Shown: piece after piece, positions 39,051-48,512 of the stretch | How the letters are laid out: each line of letters begins with the position of its first letter | Numbering within the stretch: position 1 is the stretch's first letter | From: Sulfuricella sp. | GTDB lineage: Bacteria > Pseudomonadota > Gammaproteobacteria > Burkholderiales > Sulfuricellaceae | Assembly (NCBI GenBank): GCA_018336195.1 | Contig: JAGXQV010000192.1 | Location: forward strand, 1-52,384 | DNA length: 52,384 nucleotides | Reading direction: 5' to 3' | Program-made: the position numbers and the translations under genes | The notes under the pieces: generated by a model | The model's input: the letters and a program-made list of their open reading frames with translations, nothing else | Told to the model about the DNA's origin: nothing | The model's database searches: none

Positions 39051-40175
39051 ATGAAGCGTTCCGCCCCTGTTCTATTGATGTCCCTGCTGCTGACCGCCGC
39101 CCTGATTTCCGGTTGCGCGAAGAAGGCCGAAGAGAAGAAATCCGGGCCGCAGCCCGCGATCATCAGCGCCGCGCCCGCGCAAAGCCGCGACGTGGTGCTC
39201 TCCGAGCGTTCGGTGGGCGACGTGGACAGCACTTCCACCCCTAAAGTGGGCGCGGAAGTGGCGGGGCGCATCACCAAGGTGAACGTGGAAATCGGCGATC
39301 CGGTAAAAGCCGGGCAGGTAATTGCCGAACTCGATGGGCGCGATTATCAGCTCGCCAAGCAAGCTGCCCAGGCCGAAGCGGCGCGCCTTGCCGCCACGCT
39401 TGCCCAACAGGCGCGCCAGACCGAGCGCTACCGCGAACTGGTGAAGAAGAATTTCATCTCGCCGCTGCTCATGGACCAGACCGAATCCCAGGAAATCGCC
39501 ACCCGCGAGCAACTGGCCGCCGCCCGCGCGCAACTCGAACGCGCCGATTTCAACCTGAGCCGCACCCGCATTGTCGCCCCGGTGAGCGGGCGCATCGACC
39601 AGCGCATGATCTCGGTAGGCGACTGGATCGAACTGGGCAAGCCTCTCTTCCAGATTGCCGGCAGCGACAAGCTGCGCGTCCGCCTGCCTTTCCCGGAAGG
39701 TGCCGGGGCGCGGATCAAGCCCGGCCAGACAGTATTGTTGTCCACCCCGGCGGCGCCGGGCGAGACGGTCAGCGGGCGCATCGAGCAGACCCGCCCGGTG
39801 GTGAGCGGCGGCAGCCGCGCTTTCGACGTCATCGTCGAGGTGAAGAACCCCGGCTTGTGGCGGCCCGGCGCATCGGTGAACGGCGAGGTGGTGATGGAAA
39901 CTCATGCCGGAGCGGTGACGGTACCCGAACAGAGCGTGGTGCTGCGCCCCGCCGGCGCGGTGGTGTACGTGATCGAAAGTAATCAGGCGCTGCAACGCCA
40001 GGTGAAAACCGGGATTAAGCGCGACGGCCAGGTGGAGATCGTCGCGGGGTTGAAAGCCGGTGAGCAGGTGGCGGTAGACGGCGCGGGCTTCCTCACCGAC
40101 AAGGCCAAGGTCAGCGTGCAGCAGAAAGGCGGCGCGCCCAAGCAGGACGGCAAAGCGGAAGGGAAGCCGCAATGA
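39051..40175 (+). CDS. RND efflux periplasmic adaptor (membrane fusion lipoprotein)
   Basis: A 374-residue AcrA/MexA-type adaptor. It has a lipoprotein signal with lipobox ISGC (Cys22), a barrel-sandwich/lipoyl half-motif (VGAEVAGRITKVNVEIGDPVKAGQVIAELD), an alpha hairpin (about 105-160), the second lipoyl half (TRIVAPVSGRIDQRMISVGDWI), a beta-barrel and a membrane-proximal domain. The C-terminus is Lys/Gly-rich. It bridges the RND pump to an outer-membrane channel; no TolC-like gene is in the operon, so a channel from elsewhere must be used. Confidence 0.94.
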   Translation: MKRSAPVLLMSLLLTAALISGCAKKAEEKKSGPQPAIISAAPAQSRDVVLSERSVGDVDSTSTPKVGAEVAGRITKVNVEIGDPVKAGQVIAELDGRDYQLAKQAAQAEAARLAATLAQQARQTERYRELVKKNFISPLLMDQTESQEIATREQLAAARAQLERADFNLSRTRIVAPVSGRIDQRMISVGDWIELGKPLFQIAGSDKLRVRLPFPEGAGARIKPGQTVLLSTPAAPGETVSGRIEQTRPVVSGGSRAFDVIVEVKNPGLWRPGASVNGEVVMETHAGAVTVPEQSVVLRPAGAVVYVIESNQALQRQVKTGIKRDGQVEIVAGLKAGEQVAVDGAGFLTDKAKVSVQQKGGAPKQDGKAEGKPQ

Positions 40176-43100
40176 CCCTGCCCGAACTTTCGATCAAGCG
40201 CCATGTGCTGGCGTTCATGCTCTCCGCGGTGCTGGTGCTGTTCGGCTACATCAGCTACCAGCGCATCGGCATGGACCGCTTTCCCTACATCGAATTTCCG
40301 GTGGTGTCGATTGCCACCACCCTGAAAGGCGCCAATCCCGATATCGTCGATTCGAGCGTCACCAATCTCATCGAGACCTCGGTGAACAGCGTGCCGGGCA
40401 TCGAACACATCCAATCCACTTCGTCGCCGGGCGTATCGGTCATCAACATCACCTTCAACCTCGACAAGAAGGTGGACGTGGCCTTCAACGAGGTGCAGGC
40501 CAAGGTCAACCAGGTGCTGCGCCAGTTGCCCAAGGACGCCGATCCGCCGGTGGTGGCAAAAGTCGAGACCAACGCCATGCCCATCATGTGGCTGGCCTTG
40601 CAGGGCGACCGGACTCAACAACAATTGAACCAGCATGCCCTCAACGTCGTCAAAAAGCGCCTGGAAACCATCGACGGCGTCGGCGAAGTGCGCTTGGGCG
40701 GACGGCGCGACCGCACCATTCGGGTCAACCTGCTGCCCGACCGGATGACGGCTTTCCAGGTCACCGCGCAGGACATTAATAACGCCTTCAACAACGAGCA
40801 CGTGCAGCTTGCCGGCGGTTTCCTGGTGGGCCAGAAAACCGAACACCTGATCAAGCTGGATCTGGAATTCCACCGCCTCGACGAACTGGAAAAGATGGTG
40901 GTGGCCTATCGCGACGGGGCGCCGGTACGCCTCAAGGACATCGCCGAAATCGAAGACGGCTTGACCGATTTCCGCCAGTTGGCGCGTTTCCTCGGCAAGC
41001 CGACCATCGGTCTGGGCATCGTCAAGATTTCCAACACCAATACCGTGGCCATCGTCGACGCGATCAAGAAGCGTCTCGACAATGAAATCATTCCCCAACT
41101 GCCGCCCGGCATGACGCTGTCCATCGTTTCCAACGACGCGGTATTCATCCAGGAAATCGTCGATTCGCTCAAGGAACACCTGGTCGAAGGTACCCTGCTG
41201 GCGTCGCTGATCGTCTGGCTGTTCCTGCGCTCGATCCGCTCCACCCTGATTATCGCCACGGCGATTCCGGTGTCGCTGATGGGCGCGGTGGCGGTGATCT
41301 ATTTCGCCGGCTATACCCTCAATTCGCTGACCATGCTGGCGTTGCTGCTGTTGATCGGCGTGGTGGTGGACGACGCCATCGTGGTGCTGGAGAACATTTA
41401 CCGGCACCGCGAGGACATCGACCCGGACCCGATTACTGCCGCCATTTCGGGGAGCCGTGAGGTGGTATTCGCGGTGATCGCCGCCACGCTTTCGCTGGTA
41501 TCGATTTTCGCCCCGGTAATCTTTTTGGGCGGGATCATCGGCCAGTTCTTCAAGTCCTTCGCGGTCACCGTCACCTTCGGCGTGCTGGTGTCGCTGTTCG
41601 TCTCGCTGACGCTCACGCCGATGCTGTGCTCGCGCTACCTGCGGGTCTCCAAACAGCACGGCAAGCTGTATTACGCGCTCGACCGGTTCTTCCACGGCAT
41701 GGACAATTTTTACCAGCGCTGGCTGGCCCGTGCCTTGCGCTACCGGTGGATGGTGGTGGCGCTGACCATCGCGGTGGTGGTTTCCAGCAGCTATTTCTTC
41801 GCCAATGTCGGCAAGACCTTCATGCCGGAAGAAGACGAGGGGCGTTTCCTGGTCAATCTGCGCACCCCGCTGGGGTCGAGCATCGCCTACACCGACAGCC
41901 GCTTGCGGCTGGTCGAGGAAATCCTCTTCACGCATAAGGAAATCGTCACCGAATTCGCCCTAATCGGCCTGGGCAGCGCCGGCCAGGTCAATCAGGGGCT
42001 GGTGGTGGCGCGCATGGCGCCGCGCCGCGAACGCACCATCAAGCAACAGGAGACCGTCGCGACGCTACGCAAGGAACTGGCGCAAGTCGCCGGAGCACGG
42101 GTCTTCGCCGCGCCCTATCCGATGATCGGCGGGCAACGCGGCGAACCCCTGCAATTCGTGGTGAGCGGTCCCAATCTCGACGAAGTCGGGCGCATCACCC
42201 GGGAATTGCAGAAAAAACTCCAGAGCGACAGCGACATCGGCCGGCTCGATACCGACCTGCAACTCGACCTGCCGCAACTGGTGCTCAACCCCGACCGCAC
42301 CCGCATCGCCGCCGCCGGCCTGACCTCGCAGGACGTAGCGGCGGCGCTCAACATGCTCTCCGGCGGGGTGGATATCGCCCGCTACAACGACGAGCCGGGC
42401 GACGGGCAGCGCTACTATATCCGCGCCAAGGCCAAGGACGGCGAATTCAACCAGCTTTCCGACCTGCGCAAAATCTACCTGCGCTCCCGCGACGGCAAGC
42501 TGATCCGCCTCGATACGGTTGCCGGCGTCCGGGAAACCCTCGGGCCGGCGGTGATCGGACGTTTCGACCTGCAATATTCGGCGACTTTCTTCGGTTCGCC
42601 CACCATTCCGCTGAGCGACGCGGTGCGGAAGGTGAACGAAGCGGCGGCGGACCTGCTGCCGTTGGGCTACAACGTCAAGATGATCGGCCAGGCCGAGGAA
42701 TTCGGCAAAACCACGGGCTACATGGCGTTCGCCTTCGGGATGGCGATGCTGCTGCTTTACATGGTGCTGGCCAGCCAGTTCAACTCCTTCATCCAGCCCT
42801 TCATCATCATGCTGGCCCAGCCGCTCGCCATCATCGGCGGGGTGCTGGCGCTATGGCTGACCGGCAACACCCTCAACATCTATTCGATGATCGGGCTGGT
42901 GCTGCTGATCGGCTTGGTGGCAAAAAACTCGATCTTGCTGGTCGACCTCACCAACCAGCGCCGCGACGCCGGAAAGGGTATCGACGCGGCGCTCTCCGAG
43001 GCCTGCCCAATTCGTATGCGGCCGGTGCTGATGACCTCGCTGACGGTGATCCTGGCGCTGCTGCCCGCTTCGCTGGGGCTGGGCGCCGGCGCGGAAACCA

Positions 43101-43243
43101 ACGGCCCGCTGGCCATCGCGGTGATCGGTGGGATGATCTCCTCCACCTTGCTTACCCTGGTGGTGGTGCCGGCGGTTTACTCGCTGGTGGAACACGGCCT
43201 GGCCAGATGGCAGCGTCGCCATCCCGACGTGGAAGAGGGTTAA
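40172..43243 (+). CDS. RND-family efflux permease (HAE-1/AcrB-like)
   Basis: A 1023-residue trimeric proton-driven exporter with 12 membrane segments and two large periplasmic loops (about 35-330 and 555-850). The proton-relay acidic pair is in GVVVDDAIVVLENIYRHRED (segment 4), and the second repeat has LIGLVAKNSILLVDLTNQRR. Sequence features fit multidrug (HAE-1) rather than heavy-metal pumps, whose segment 4 carries a different charged motif. It overlaps the adaptor by 4 bases (ATGA). Substrates are unknown. Confidence 0.94.
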   Translation: MTLPELSIKRHVLAFMLSAVLVLFGYISYQRIGMDRFPYIEFPVVSIATTLKGANPDIVDSSVTNLIETSVNSVPGIEHIQSTSSPGVSVINITFNLDKKVDVAFNEVQAKVNQVLRQLPKDADPPVVAKVETNAMPIMWLALQGDRTQQQLNQHALNVVKKRLETIDGVGEVRLGGRRDRTIRVNLLPDRMTAFQVTAQDINNAFNNEHVQLAGGFLVGQKTEHLIKLDLEFHRLDELEKMVVAYRDGAPVRLKDIAEIEDGLTDFRQLARFLGKPTIGLGIVKISNTNTVAIVDAIKKRLDNEIIPQLPPGMTLSIVSNDAVFIQEIVDSLKEHLVEGTLLASLIVWLFLRSIRSTLIIATAIPVSLMGAVAVIYFAGYTLNSLTMLALLLLIGVVVDDAIVVLENIYRHREDIDPDPITAAISGSREVVFAVIAATLSLVSIFAPVIFLGGIIGQFFKSFAVTVTFGVLVSLFVSLTLTPMLCSRYLRVSKQHGKLYYALDRFFHGMDNFYQRWLARALRYRWMVVALTIAVVVSSSYFFANVGKTFMPEEDEGRFLVNLRTPLGSSIAYTDSRLRLVEEILFTHKEIVTEFALIGLGSAGQVNQGLVVARMAPRRERTIKQQETVATLRKELAQVAGARVFAAPYPMIGGQRGEPLQFVVSGPNLDEVGRITRELQKKLQSDSDIGRLDTDLQLDLPQLVLNPDRTRIAAAGLTSQDVAAALNMLSGGVDIARYNDEPGDGQRYYIRAKAKDGEFNQLSDLRKIYLRSRDGKLIRLDTVAGVRETLGPAVIGRFDLQYSATFFGSPTIPLSDAVRKVNEAAADLLPLGYNVKMIGQAEEFGKTTGYMAFAFGMAMLLLYMVLASQFNSFIQPFIIMLAQPLAIIGGVLALWLTGNTLNIYSMIGLVLLIGLVAKNSILLVDLTNQRRDAGKGIDAALSEACPIRMRPVLMTSLTVILALLPASLGLGAGAETNGPLAIAVIGGMISSTLLTLVVVPAVYSLVEHGLARWQRRHPDVEEG

Positions 43244-43338
43244 AGCTTCCGTGCGGCTTGCAGCAGGGCTGGCGGGCCACCCCGCTACGCCTTGCCAGAG
43301 TTGCTCCACGAAATTCTCCCTAACGGCACGGCCTCACC

Positions 43339-44481
43339 ATGACCCAACTCCGCATTCCCGCCGTCTACATGCGCGGCGGTACCAGCAAGGGCGTATTTTT
43401 CCTCGCCGCCGACCTGCCCGCCGACCCGCACGAGCGCGACCGGCTCCTGCTGCGCGTGATCGGCAGCCCCGACCCCTACGGCAAACACATCGACGGGATG
43501 GGCGGCGCTACCTCCAGCACCAGCAAGGTAGCGATTCTCGCCAAATCGACACGCTCCGATTGCGACGTGGATTACCTGTTCGGCGCGGTCGCGGTGGACA
43601 AGCCGGTGATCGACTGGTCGGGTAATTGCGGCAACCTCACTGCGGCGGTCGGGCCGTTTGCGATCCACGCCGGCCTGGTCGCCGCCCCGCCGGGGGGCCA
43701 TGCTACGGTGCGCATCTGGCAGGCCAACGTGGGTAAGAGAATCATCGCCCACGTGCCGATGCACTACGGCGAAGTGCAGGAAGAAGGCGATTTCCAGCTC
43801 GACGGCGTGACCTTCCCCGGCGCGGAAATCAAGCTGGAATTTCTCGATCCCGGCGACGGCGCGGCGCTGTTCCCCAGCGGCGCGCGCTTGGACCGCCTCG
43901 ACGTACCGGGCGTCGGCGTCTTCGAAGCCACCCTCATCAACGCCGGCAACCCCACCATCTTCATCGACGCCCGCAGCCTAGGCCTGCGTGGCACCGAGTT
44001 GCAAGACGAGGTCAATGGCGACGCCGGACTGCTGGCCCGCGCCGAAGCGATCCGCGCCCACGGTGCAGTCGCCATGGGCCTCGCCGCCAGCCCGGCGGAA
44101 GCCAGCGCCAAGCGCCCCGCCACCCCCAAGCTCGCCTGCCTCGCCGCCCCGCGGACCTACACCGCCGCCGGCGGCAAAGTGATAGAAGCCAACACCATCG
44201 ACCTGCTGGTACGGATCTTCTCGATGGGCCAACTCCACCATGCCATGACCGGCACCGGCGCGGTGGCGCTGGCCGCCGCCGCAGCCATCCCCGGCACGCT
44301 GCCGCAGCGCCTCGTCCCGGCGAAGGCCGCCGGGCAAATCTGCTACGGCCATCCCTCCGGCACCCAAAGCGTCGGTGCCACGGCCCATGAGCAGGATGGG
44401 CAATGGATCGTTACCCAGGCCACCATGAGCCGTAGCGCCCGGCGGTTGATGGACGGCTGGGTGCGGATTCCCAGCCGTTAA
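43339..44481 (+). CDS. PrpF-family isomerase (methylaconitate/4-oxalomesaconate type)
   Basis: A 380-residue protein of the diaminopimelate-epimerase-like fold: N-terminal IPAVYMRGGTSKGVFF, GGATSSTSKVAI (catalytic Lys region) and WSGNCGNLTAAVGPFAI. PrpF isomerises trans- to cis-2-methylaconitate in the 2-methylcitrate cycle, while close relatives act on 4-oxalomesaconate in aromatic degradation. No prpB/C, acnD or lig/gal genes are here, so the substrate cannot be chosen. It follows the efflux operon by 95 bases, possibly with its own promoter. Confidence 0.88.
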   Translation: MTQLRIPAVYMRGGTSKGVFFLAADLPADPHERDRLLLRVIGSPDPYGKHIDGMGGATSSTSKVAILAKSTRSDCDVDYLFGAVAVDKPVIDWSGNCGNLTAAVGPFAIHAGLVAAPPGGHATVRIWQANVGKRIIAHVPMHYGEVQEEGDFQLDGVTFPGAEIKLEFLDPGDGAALFPSGARLDRLDVPGVGVFEATLINAGNPTIFIDARSLGLRGTELQDEVNGDAGLLARAEAIRAHGAVAMGLAASPAEASAKRPATPKLACLAAPRTYTAAGGKVIEANTIDLLVRIFSMGQLHHAMTGTGAVALAAAAAIPGTLPQRLVPAKAAGQICYGHPSGTQSVGATAHEQDGQWIVTQATMSRSARRLMDGWVRIPSR

Positions 44482-44592
44482 GGGCGAAACCTCCCGCAGC
44501 CCGCAGCGCCGGCTTGTCCTCCGGCCACGGATTTCTTGCGGATAGAAAAGGTGCGATGGGCCACTCGTCTCCAAGAAGGCGTTTCCCGCCGT

Positions 44593-45792
44593 TTACCCCT
44601 TTACCGGTCTGACCTTGCTCGCCGCCAGCTTGGCGCGTCCGCGCGCTTCCTCGACGTCCGCGGCGGTCGCCAAGGCCACGCCCATGCGGCGGCGCGTGAA
44701 GCTTTCCGGCTTGCCGAATAGGCGCACGTCACTGTTCGGCACGCTGAGCGCTTCCGCCACGCCCTCGAAGGCGATGCCCTGGGCTTCCATGCCGCCGTAG
44801 ATTACCGCGCTGGCAGCGGGGGCGCGCAGGCCGGTATCCACCGGCAGGCCGAGGATGGCGCGGGCGTGCAGGTCGAATTCGCTCTGGGTCTGGCTGGCCA
44901 TGGTCACCATCCCGGTGTCGTGGGGGCGCGGGCTGACTTCCGAGAACCACACCTGGTCGCCCTTGATGAACAATTCCACGCCGAAAATCCCCCGTCCTTG
45001 CAGGTTGTCGGTGACGGCTTTGGCAATCTCCCGCGAGCGCGCCAGGGCGGCGGCGCTCATAGCCTGGGGCTGCCAGCTTTCCACGTAATCGCCCTTGACC
45101 TGGACGTGGCCGATGGGGTCGCAGAAGAAGGTTTCCACTTGACCCGACACGCCCACCGCCCGCACCGTGAGTTGGGTAATTTCGTAATCGAAATCGATGA
45201 AGCCCTCGACGATCACCCGCCCCTGGTTGACCCGCCCGCCGCTGGCGGCATAGTCCCAAGCCGTCTGCACGTCGGCGGGGCCGTCGATGCGCGACTGACC
45301 CTTGCCGGACGACGACATCGTCGGTTTGACGATGCACGGATAGCCGATGCCGCCGTCGATGGCGGCTTGCAGTTCTTCCAGGCTGTCGGCAAAAACGTAG
45401 GGAGAAGTCGGCAGACCCAGGGTTTCGGCGGCGAGGCGGCGGATACCCTCGCGGTTCATAGTGAGTTGGGCGGCACGCGCGGTGGGAATGACTTCGGCCA
45501 ACCCGGCGCGCTCGATCTCGACCAGCATGTCGGTGGCGATGGCCTCGATTTCCGGCACGATCAGATGGGGTTTTTCCTGTTCCACCAAGGCGCGCAGGGC
45601 AGCCCCGTCGGCCATGTTGATGACGTGGGCGCGATGCGCCACCTGATGTCCCGGCGCGTTGGCATAGCGATCCACCCCGATCACTTCCACCCCGAGACGT
45701 TGCAGGGCGATGATGACTTCCTTGCCCAACTCGCCGCAGCCGAGCAACATGACGCGGGTGGCCGAGGGACTCAACGGGGTGCCGATTTTCAT
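44593..45792 (-). CDS. purT: Formate-dependent phosphoribosylglycinamide formyltransferase PurT
   Basis: A 399-residue ATP-grasp enzyme that makes formyl-GAR from GAR, formate and ATP, the folate-independent third step of purine synthesis. [26 protein letters not shown] forms the N-terminal preATP-grasp domain; [14 protein letters not shown] is the phosphate-binding loop; [25 protein letters not shown] holds metal ligands. Ribosome-binding site AAAGGAAA lies before the ATG. It is monocistronic and has its own promoter with a palindrome. Confidence 0.96.
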   Translation of the reverse strand: MKIGTPLSPSATRVMLLGCGELGKEVIIALQRLGVEVIGVDRYANAPGHQVAHRAHVINMADGAALRALVEQEKPHLIVPEIEAIATDMLVEIERAGLAEVIPTARAAQLTMNREGIRRLAAETLGLPTSPYVFADSLEELQAAIDGGIGYPCIVKPTMSSSGKGQSRIDGPADVQTAWDYAASGGRVNQGRVIVEGFIDFDYEITQLTVRAVGVSGQVETFFCDPIGHVQVKGDYVESWQPQAMSAAALARSREIAKAVTDNLQGRGIFGVELFIKGDQVWFSEVSPRPHDTGMVTMASQTQSEFDLHARAILGLPVDTGLRAPAASAVIYGGMEAQGIAFEGVAEALSVPNSDVRLFGKPESFTRRRMGVALATAADVEEARGRAKLAASKVRPVKG

Positions 45793-45828
45793 GGGATTTC
45801 CTTTTTTCAGTTTGGAGGGAAAAACGCC

Positions 45829-45857
45829 ATTTTAGCCTGTAATTACACTGGTGTAAG
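45829..45857 (-). promoter_or_regulatory. Candidate purT promoter with overlapping palindrome
   Basis: On the minus strand CTTACA (45857-45852), a 17-base spacer and TAAAAT (45834-45829) match 4/6 and 5/6. The palindrome TTACACTGGTGTAA (45843-45856) covers the -35 box and could be an operator. It does not match the PurR operator consensus. Confidence 0.5.
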
Positions 45858-46040
45858 CGGGTGTGTTGCCGGCGGCTCGATGGATTTCCGGCGATGGAAA
45901 TAGTGCCAGCAAATACCTCCCTCCGTCAGAGACGACTTTTTCGATTCTACAATCCCTTGTTCTTCATTGCATTGCGGTCATCTTGGAGATTCGAGGCAGC
46001 GTTTTGGGTTAGAATTGAATTTTTTGGCGGATGATTCCGG

Positions 46041-46454
46041 ATGGTTGGCATACTCATCATCGCTCACGGCAATCTCGGCGACAGTTTGATCCACTGCGCC
46101 CAGCATGTTTTCTCGGGTCAGGAACTACCCTTGCGCCAACTCGGCGTGACGGTACACGACGATCCGATGTCCATGTTGCCCAAGGCCATCAAGCTGATAG
46201 CCGAAGTGGATAGCGGCGAGGGCATCCTGATATTGACCGACATGTACGGTGCCACGCCCTCCAACATCGCTTGCCGCCTGCTCGAAGCCGGCAAAATCGA
46301 AGGCGTTTCCGGCGTCAGCATGCCGATGTTGGTACGCGCCCTGACTTATCGAGACAGCCCCCTTGCGACCGTGGTCGAGAAATCCCTTTCGGGCGGACGC
46401 GAAGGGATCGTCCATATCACCATGAAAGCCTGTGATGTTACAGCAAGACATTGA
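46041..46454 (+). CDS. manX: PTS mannose/ascarosyl-type EIIA component
   Basis: A 137-residue EIIA-Man-type protein. The phosphorylated His9 lies in ILIIAHGNLGDSL; LTDMYGATPSNIA is the second family signature. No EIIB/C/D genes are adjacent, so it does not obviously belong to a transporter; in betaproteobacteria this protein, HPr and EI form a regulatory phosphorelay. It overlaps ptsH by 20 bases. Confidence 0.92.
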   Translation: MVGILIIAHGNLGDSLIHCAQHVFSGQELPLRQLGVTVHDDPMSMLPKAIKLIAEVDSGEGILILTDMYGATPSNIACRLLEAGKIEGVSGVSMPMLVRALTYRDSPLATVVEKSLSGGREGIVHITMKACDVTARH

Positions 46455-46704
46455 AGTAACTAATAAACTCGGCCTGCACGCGCGAGCTTCGGCGAAGCTG
46501 ACCCAGCTTGCCGGCCAATTCAAGAGCGACATCTGGATTTCGCGTAACGGTCGCCGCGTCAACGCCAAAAGTATCATGGGCGTGATGATGCTGGCCGCCA
46601 GCAAGGGCACCTCGGTAAATCTGGAAATCAGCGGGGACGACGAAGCGCAGGCCATGCAATCGATTGCCGATCTATTCAACGACAAATTCGGGGAAGGCGA
46701 GTGA
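46435..46704 (+). CDS. ptsH: Phosphocarrier protein HPr
   Basis: An 89-residue carrier that takes phosphate from EI and passes it to EIIA. Counting from the ATG at 46435, His15 (KLGLHARASAK) and Ser46 (NAKSIMGVMML) fall on the exact positions of the two known phosphorylation sites; the conserved Ser46 fits control by an HPr kinase (HprK), common in betaproteobacteria but not in this window. The start is inside manX and the stop overlaps ptsI as GTGA. Confidence 0.96.
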   Translation: MLQQDIEVTNKLGLHARASAKLTQLAGQFKSDIWISRNGRRVNAKSIMGVMMLAASKGTSVNLEISGDDEAQAMQSIADLFNDKFGEGE

Positions 46705-48425
46705 GCTTTACCTTACACGGCGTCGGCGTTTCCGGCGGTATCGCCATCGGCCATGCCCACCTGGTTTCCCATGCGGTACTGGAAGTGCCGCATTACGTGC
46801 TGCCCAAGCACATGCTCATCCAGGAACTGGAGCGTTTCCAGGCGGCTATCGCCGTTACCCGCCAGGAACTGGAAGCCCTGCGTGCCAACATACCCGTCGG
46901 CGCCCCAGCGGAATATGGTGCTTTTCTCGATCTGCACCTGCTGATTCTGGGCGATTCGACACTGTCGGTGGTACCGCTGCAAATTATCGAGTCCCAGCAG
47001 GTCAACGCCGAATGGGCGCTCAAGCAGCAAATGGACGAACTGCTTGAGCAGTTCCAGAAAATCGAGGACGAATACCTGCGCGAACGCGAGCACGACGTGG
47101 TGCAGGTAGTGGAGCGGGTCATCAAGGCGCTGCTCGGCCATCCCAGCACCATCCCCCTGCCCAGCGGCTCCGAACAAAGCCGCATCCTGGTCGCGCACGA
47201 CCTGTCGCCGGCCGACATGATGCTGTTCAAGCAGAACCGTATCGCCGCGTTCACTACCGACGTCGGCGGCGCCACCTCGCATACCGCGATCATGGCGCGC
47301 AGCCTCAACATCCCGTCGATTGTGGCGCTCCACCACGCGCGCGAAATCATCCATGAAAACGAGTTGCTGATCGTCGACGGCCAGCAAGGTGTGGTGATCG
47401 TCAATCCCGACAAGCAGGTGCTGGCCGAATACAAGCTGCGCCAGAGCCAGTGGGAACTGGAGAAGCAGAAGCTCAAGCGCCTCAAGACCACCGTCGCCAC
47501 CACCCTCGACGGCGCAGCCGTGGAATTGCACGCCAACATCGAACTGCCCCAGGATCTGCCGCAGGTCAAGGAATCCGGGGCGACCGGCATCGGCCTGTTC
47601 CGCAGCGAATTCCTGTTCCTCAACCGTGACGGCCTGCCCAGCGAGGAAGAGCAGTTCCTCGCCTATCGCCAAGTGGCGGAGGTGATGAAAGGCCTGCCGG
47701 TCACCATCCGCACCCTCGATCTGGGCGCCGACAAGCACCTCACCGGCACCACCCGCGAAAGCGCCAACCCGGCGCTGGGACTGCGCGCCATCCGCCTGTG
47801 CTTGGCCGAACCGCAGTTGTTCCACACCCAATTACGCGCCATCCTGCGCGCCTCGCATTACGGCAAGGTGCGCATCCTGATCCCGATGCTCTCCTCGTTG
47901 CCGGAGTTGCGCCAGACCCTGCACATGATCGTCCACGCCAAGCAGAGCCTGGCCCTGGAGGAAATCCCCTTCGACAACAACGTGCCGATCGGCGGAATGA
48001 TCGAAATCCCGGCAGCGGCACTGGCGGCGCAAGCCTTTGCCAAGGATCTGAATTTCCTCTCCATCGGCACCAACGACCTGATCCAGTACACCCTCGCCAT
48101 CGACCGCACCGACGACGCCGTGGCGCATCTGTACGACCCGCTCCACCCGTCGGTGCTGCAACTGATCGCCTACACCATCGGCGCCGCCGACAAGGCCGGC
48201 ATTTCGGTATCGGTGTGCGGCGAAATGGCCGGCGACCCACAACTCACCCGCCTCCTGCTGGGCCTGGGATTGCGCGATTTCTCGATGCACCCGGCGCATA
48301 TCCTGGCGGTCAAACAGCAGGTGCTCAAGGCCGAACTGCCGAAGATCAGCGGGATTGCCCAGAAAATGTTGAAGACCTACGATCCCGAGAAAATGCACCA
48401 ATTGCTGGCGCGCCTCAACCAATGA
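46701..48425 (+). CDS. ptsI: PTS enzyme I (phosphoenolpyruvate-protein phosphotransferase)
   Basis: A 574-residue enzyme that phosphorylates HPr with PEP. The phospho-histidine is His194 in GGATSHTAIMARSL; the PEP-binding C-terminal barrel has GIGLFRSEFLFLNRD, RTLDLGADK, SIGTNDLIQYTLAIDR and the Cys in VSVCGEMAGD. Starts with GTG overlapping the ptsH stop. Third gene of manX-ptsH-ptsI; no PTS permease genes follow. Confidence 0.96.
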   Translation: MSFTLHGVGVSGGIAIGHAHLVSHAVLEVPHYVLPKHMLIQELERFQAAIAVTRQELEALRANIPVGAPAEYGAFLDLHLLILGDSTLSVVPLQIIESQQVNAEWALKQQMDELLEQFQKIEDEYLREREHDVVQVVERVIKALLGHPSTIPLPSGSEQSRILVAHDLSPADMMLFKQNRIAAFTTDVGGATSHTAIMARSLNIPSIVALHHAREIIHENELLIVDGQQGVVIVNPDKQVLAEYKLRQSQWELEKQKLKRLKTTVATTLDGAAVELHANIELPQDLPQVKESGATGIGLFRSEFLFLNRDGLPSEEEQFLAYRQVAEVMKGLPVTIRTLDLGADKHLTGTTRESANPALGLRAIRLCLAEPQLFHTQLRAILRASHYGKVRILIPMLSSLPELRQTLHMIVHAKQSLALEEIPFDNNVPIGGMIEIPAAALAAQAFAKDLNFLSIGTNDLIQYTLAIDRTDDAVAHLYDPLHPSVLQLIAYTIGAADKAGISVSVCGEMAGDPQLTRLLLGLGLRDFSMHPAHILAVKQQVLKAELPKISGIAQKMLKTYDPEKMHQLLARLNQ

Positions 48426-48441
48426 TTAGGCCAGTTGTAGA

Positions 48442-48463
48442 GTGGGCGCAAGTTTGTGCCCAC
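48442..48463. repeat. Palindrome between ptsI and metX
   Basis: GTGGGC and GCCCAC arms surround a GCAAGTTTGT interior that itself is partly symmetrical. It has no T-tract and resembles a short dispersed element common in Nitrosomonadales genomes. It may also stabilise the ptsI mRNA end. Confidence 0.5.
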
Positions 48464-48512
48464 CGACCCCGCTGAACTCAACTCGACAATACGAAACCAA
48501 TAATATTCGGTC

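Noticed and set aside
39983..41935. 650-codon open frame antisense to the RND adaptor and pump
   Set aside because: Low-complexity His/Gln/Asp-rich translation with no family match; the sense genes are complete and recognisable.
48442..48463. Terminator for ptsI
   Set aside because: A hairpin exists but there is no T-tract on either strand; it is listed as a repeat instead.
48426..48512. SAM-responsive riboswitch before metX
   Set aside because: The leader is under 90 bases and shows no SAM-I, SAM-II or SAH motif that I recognise.
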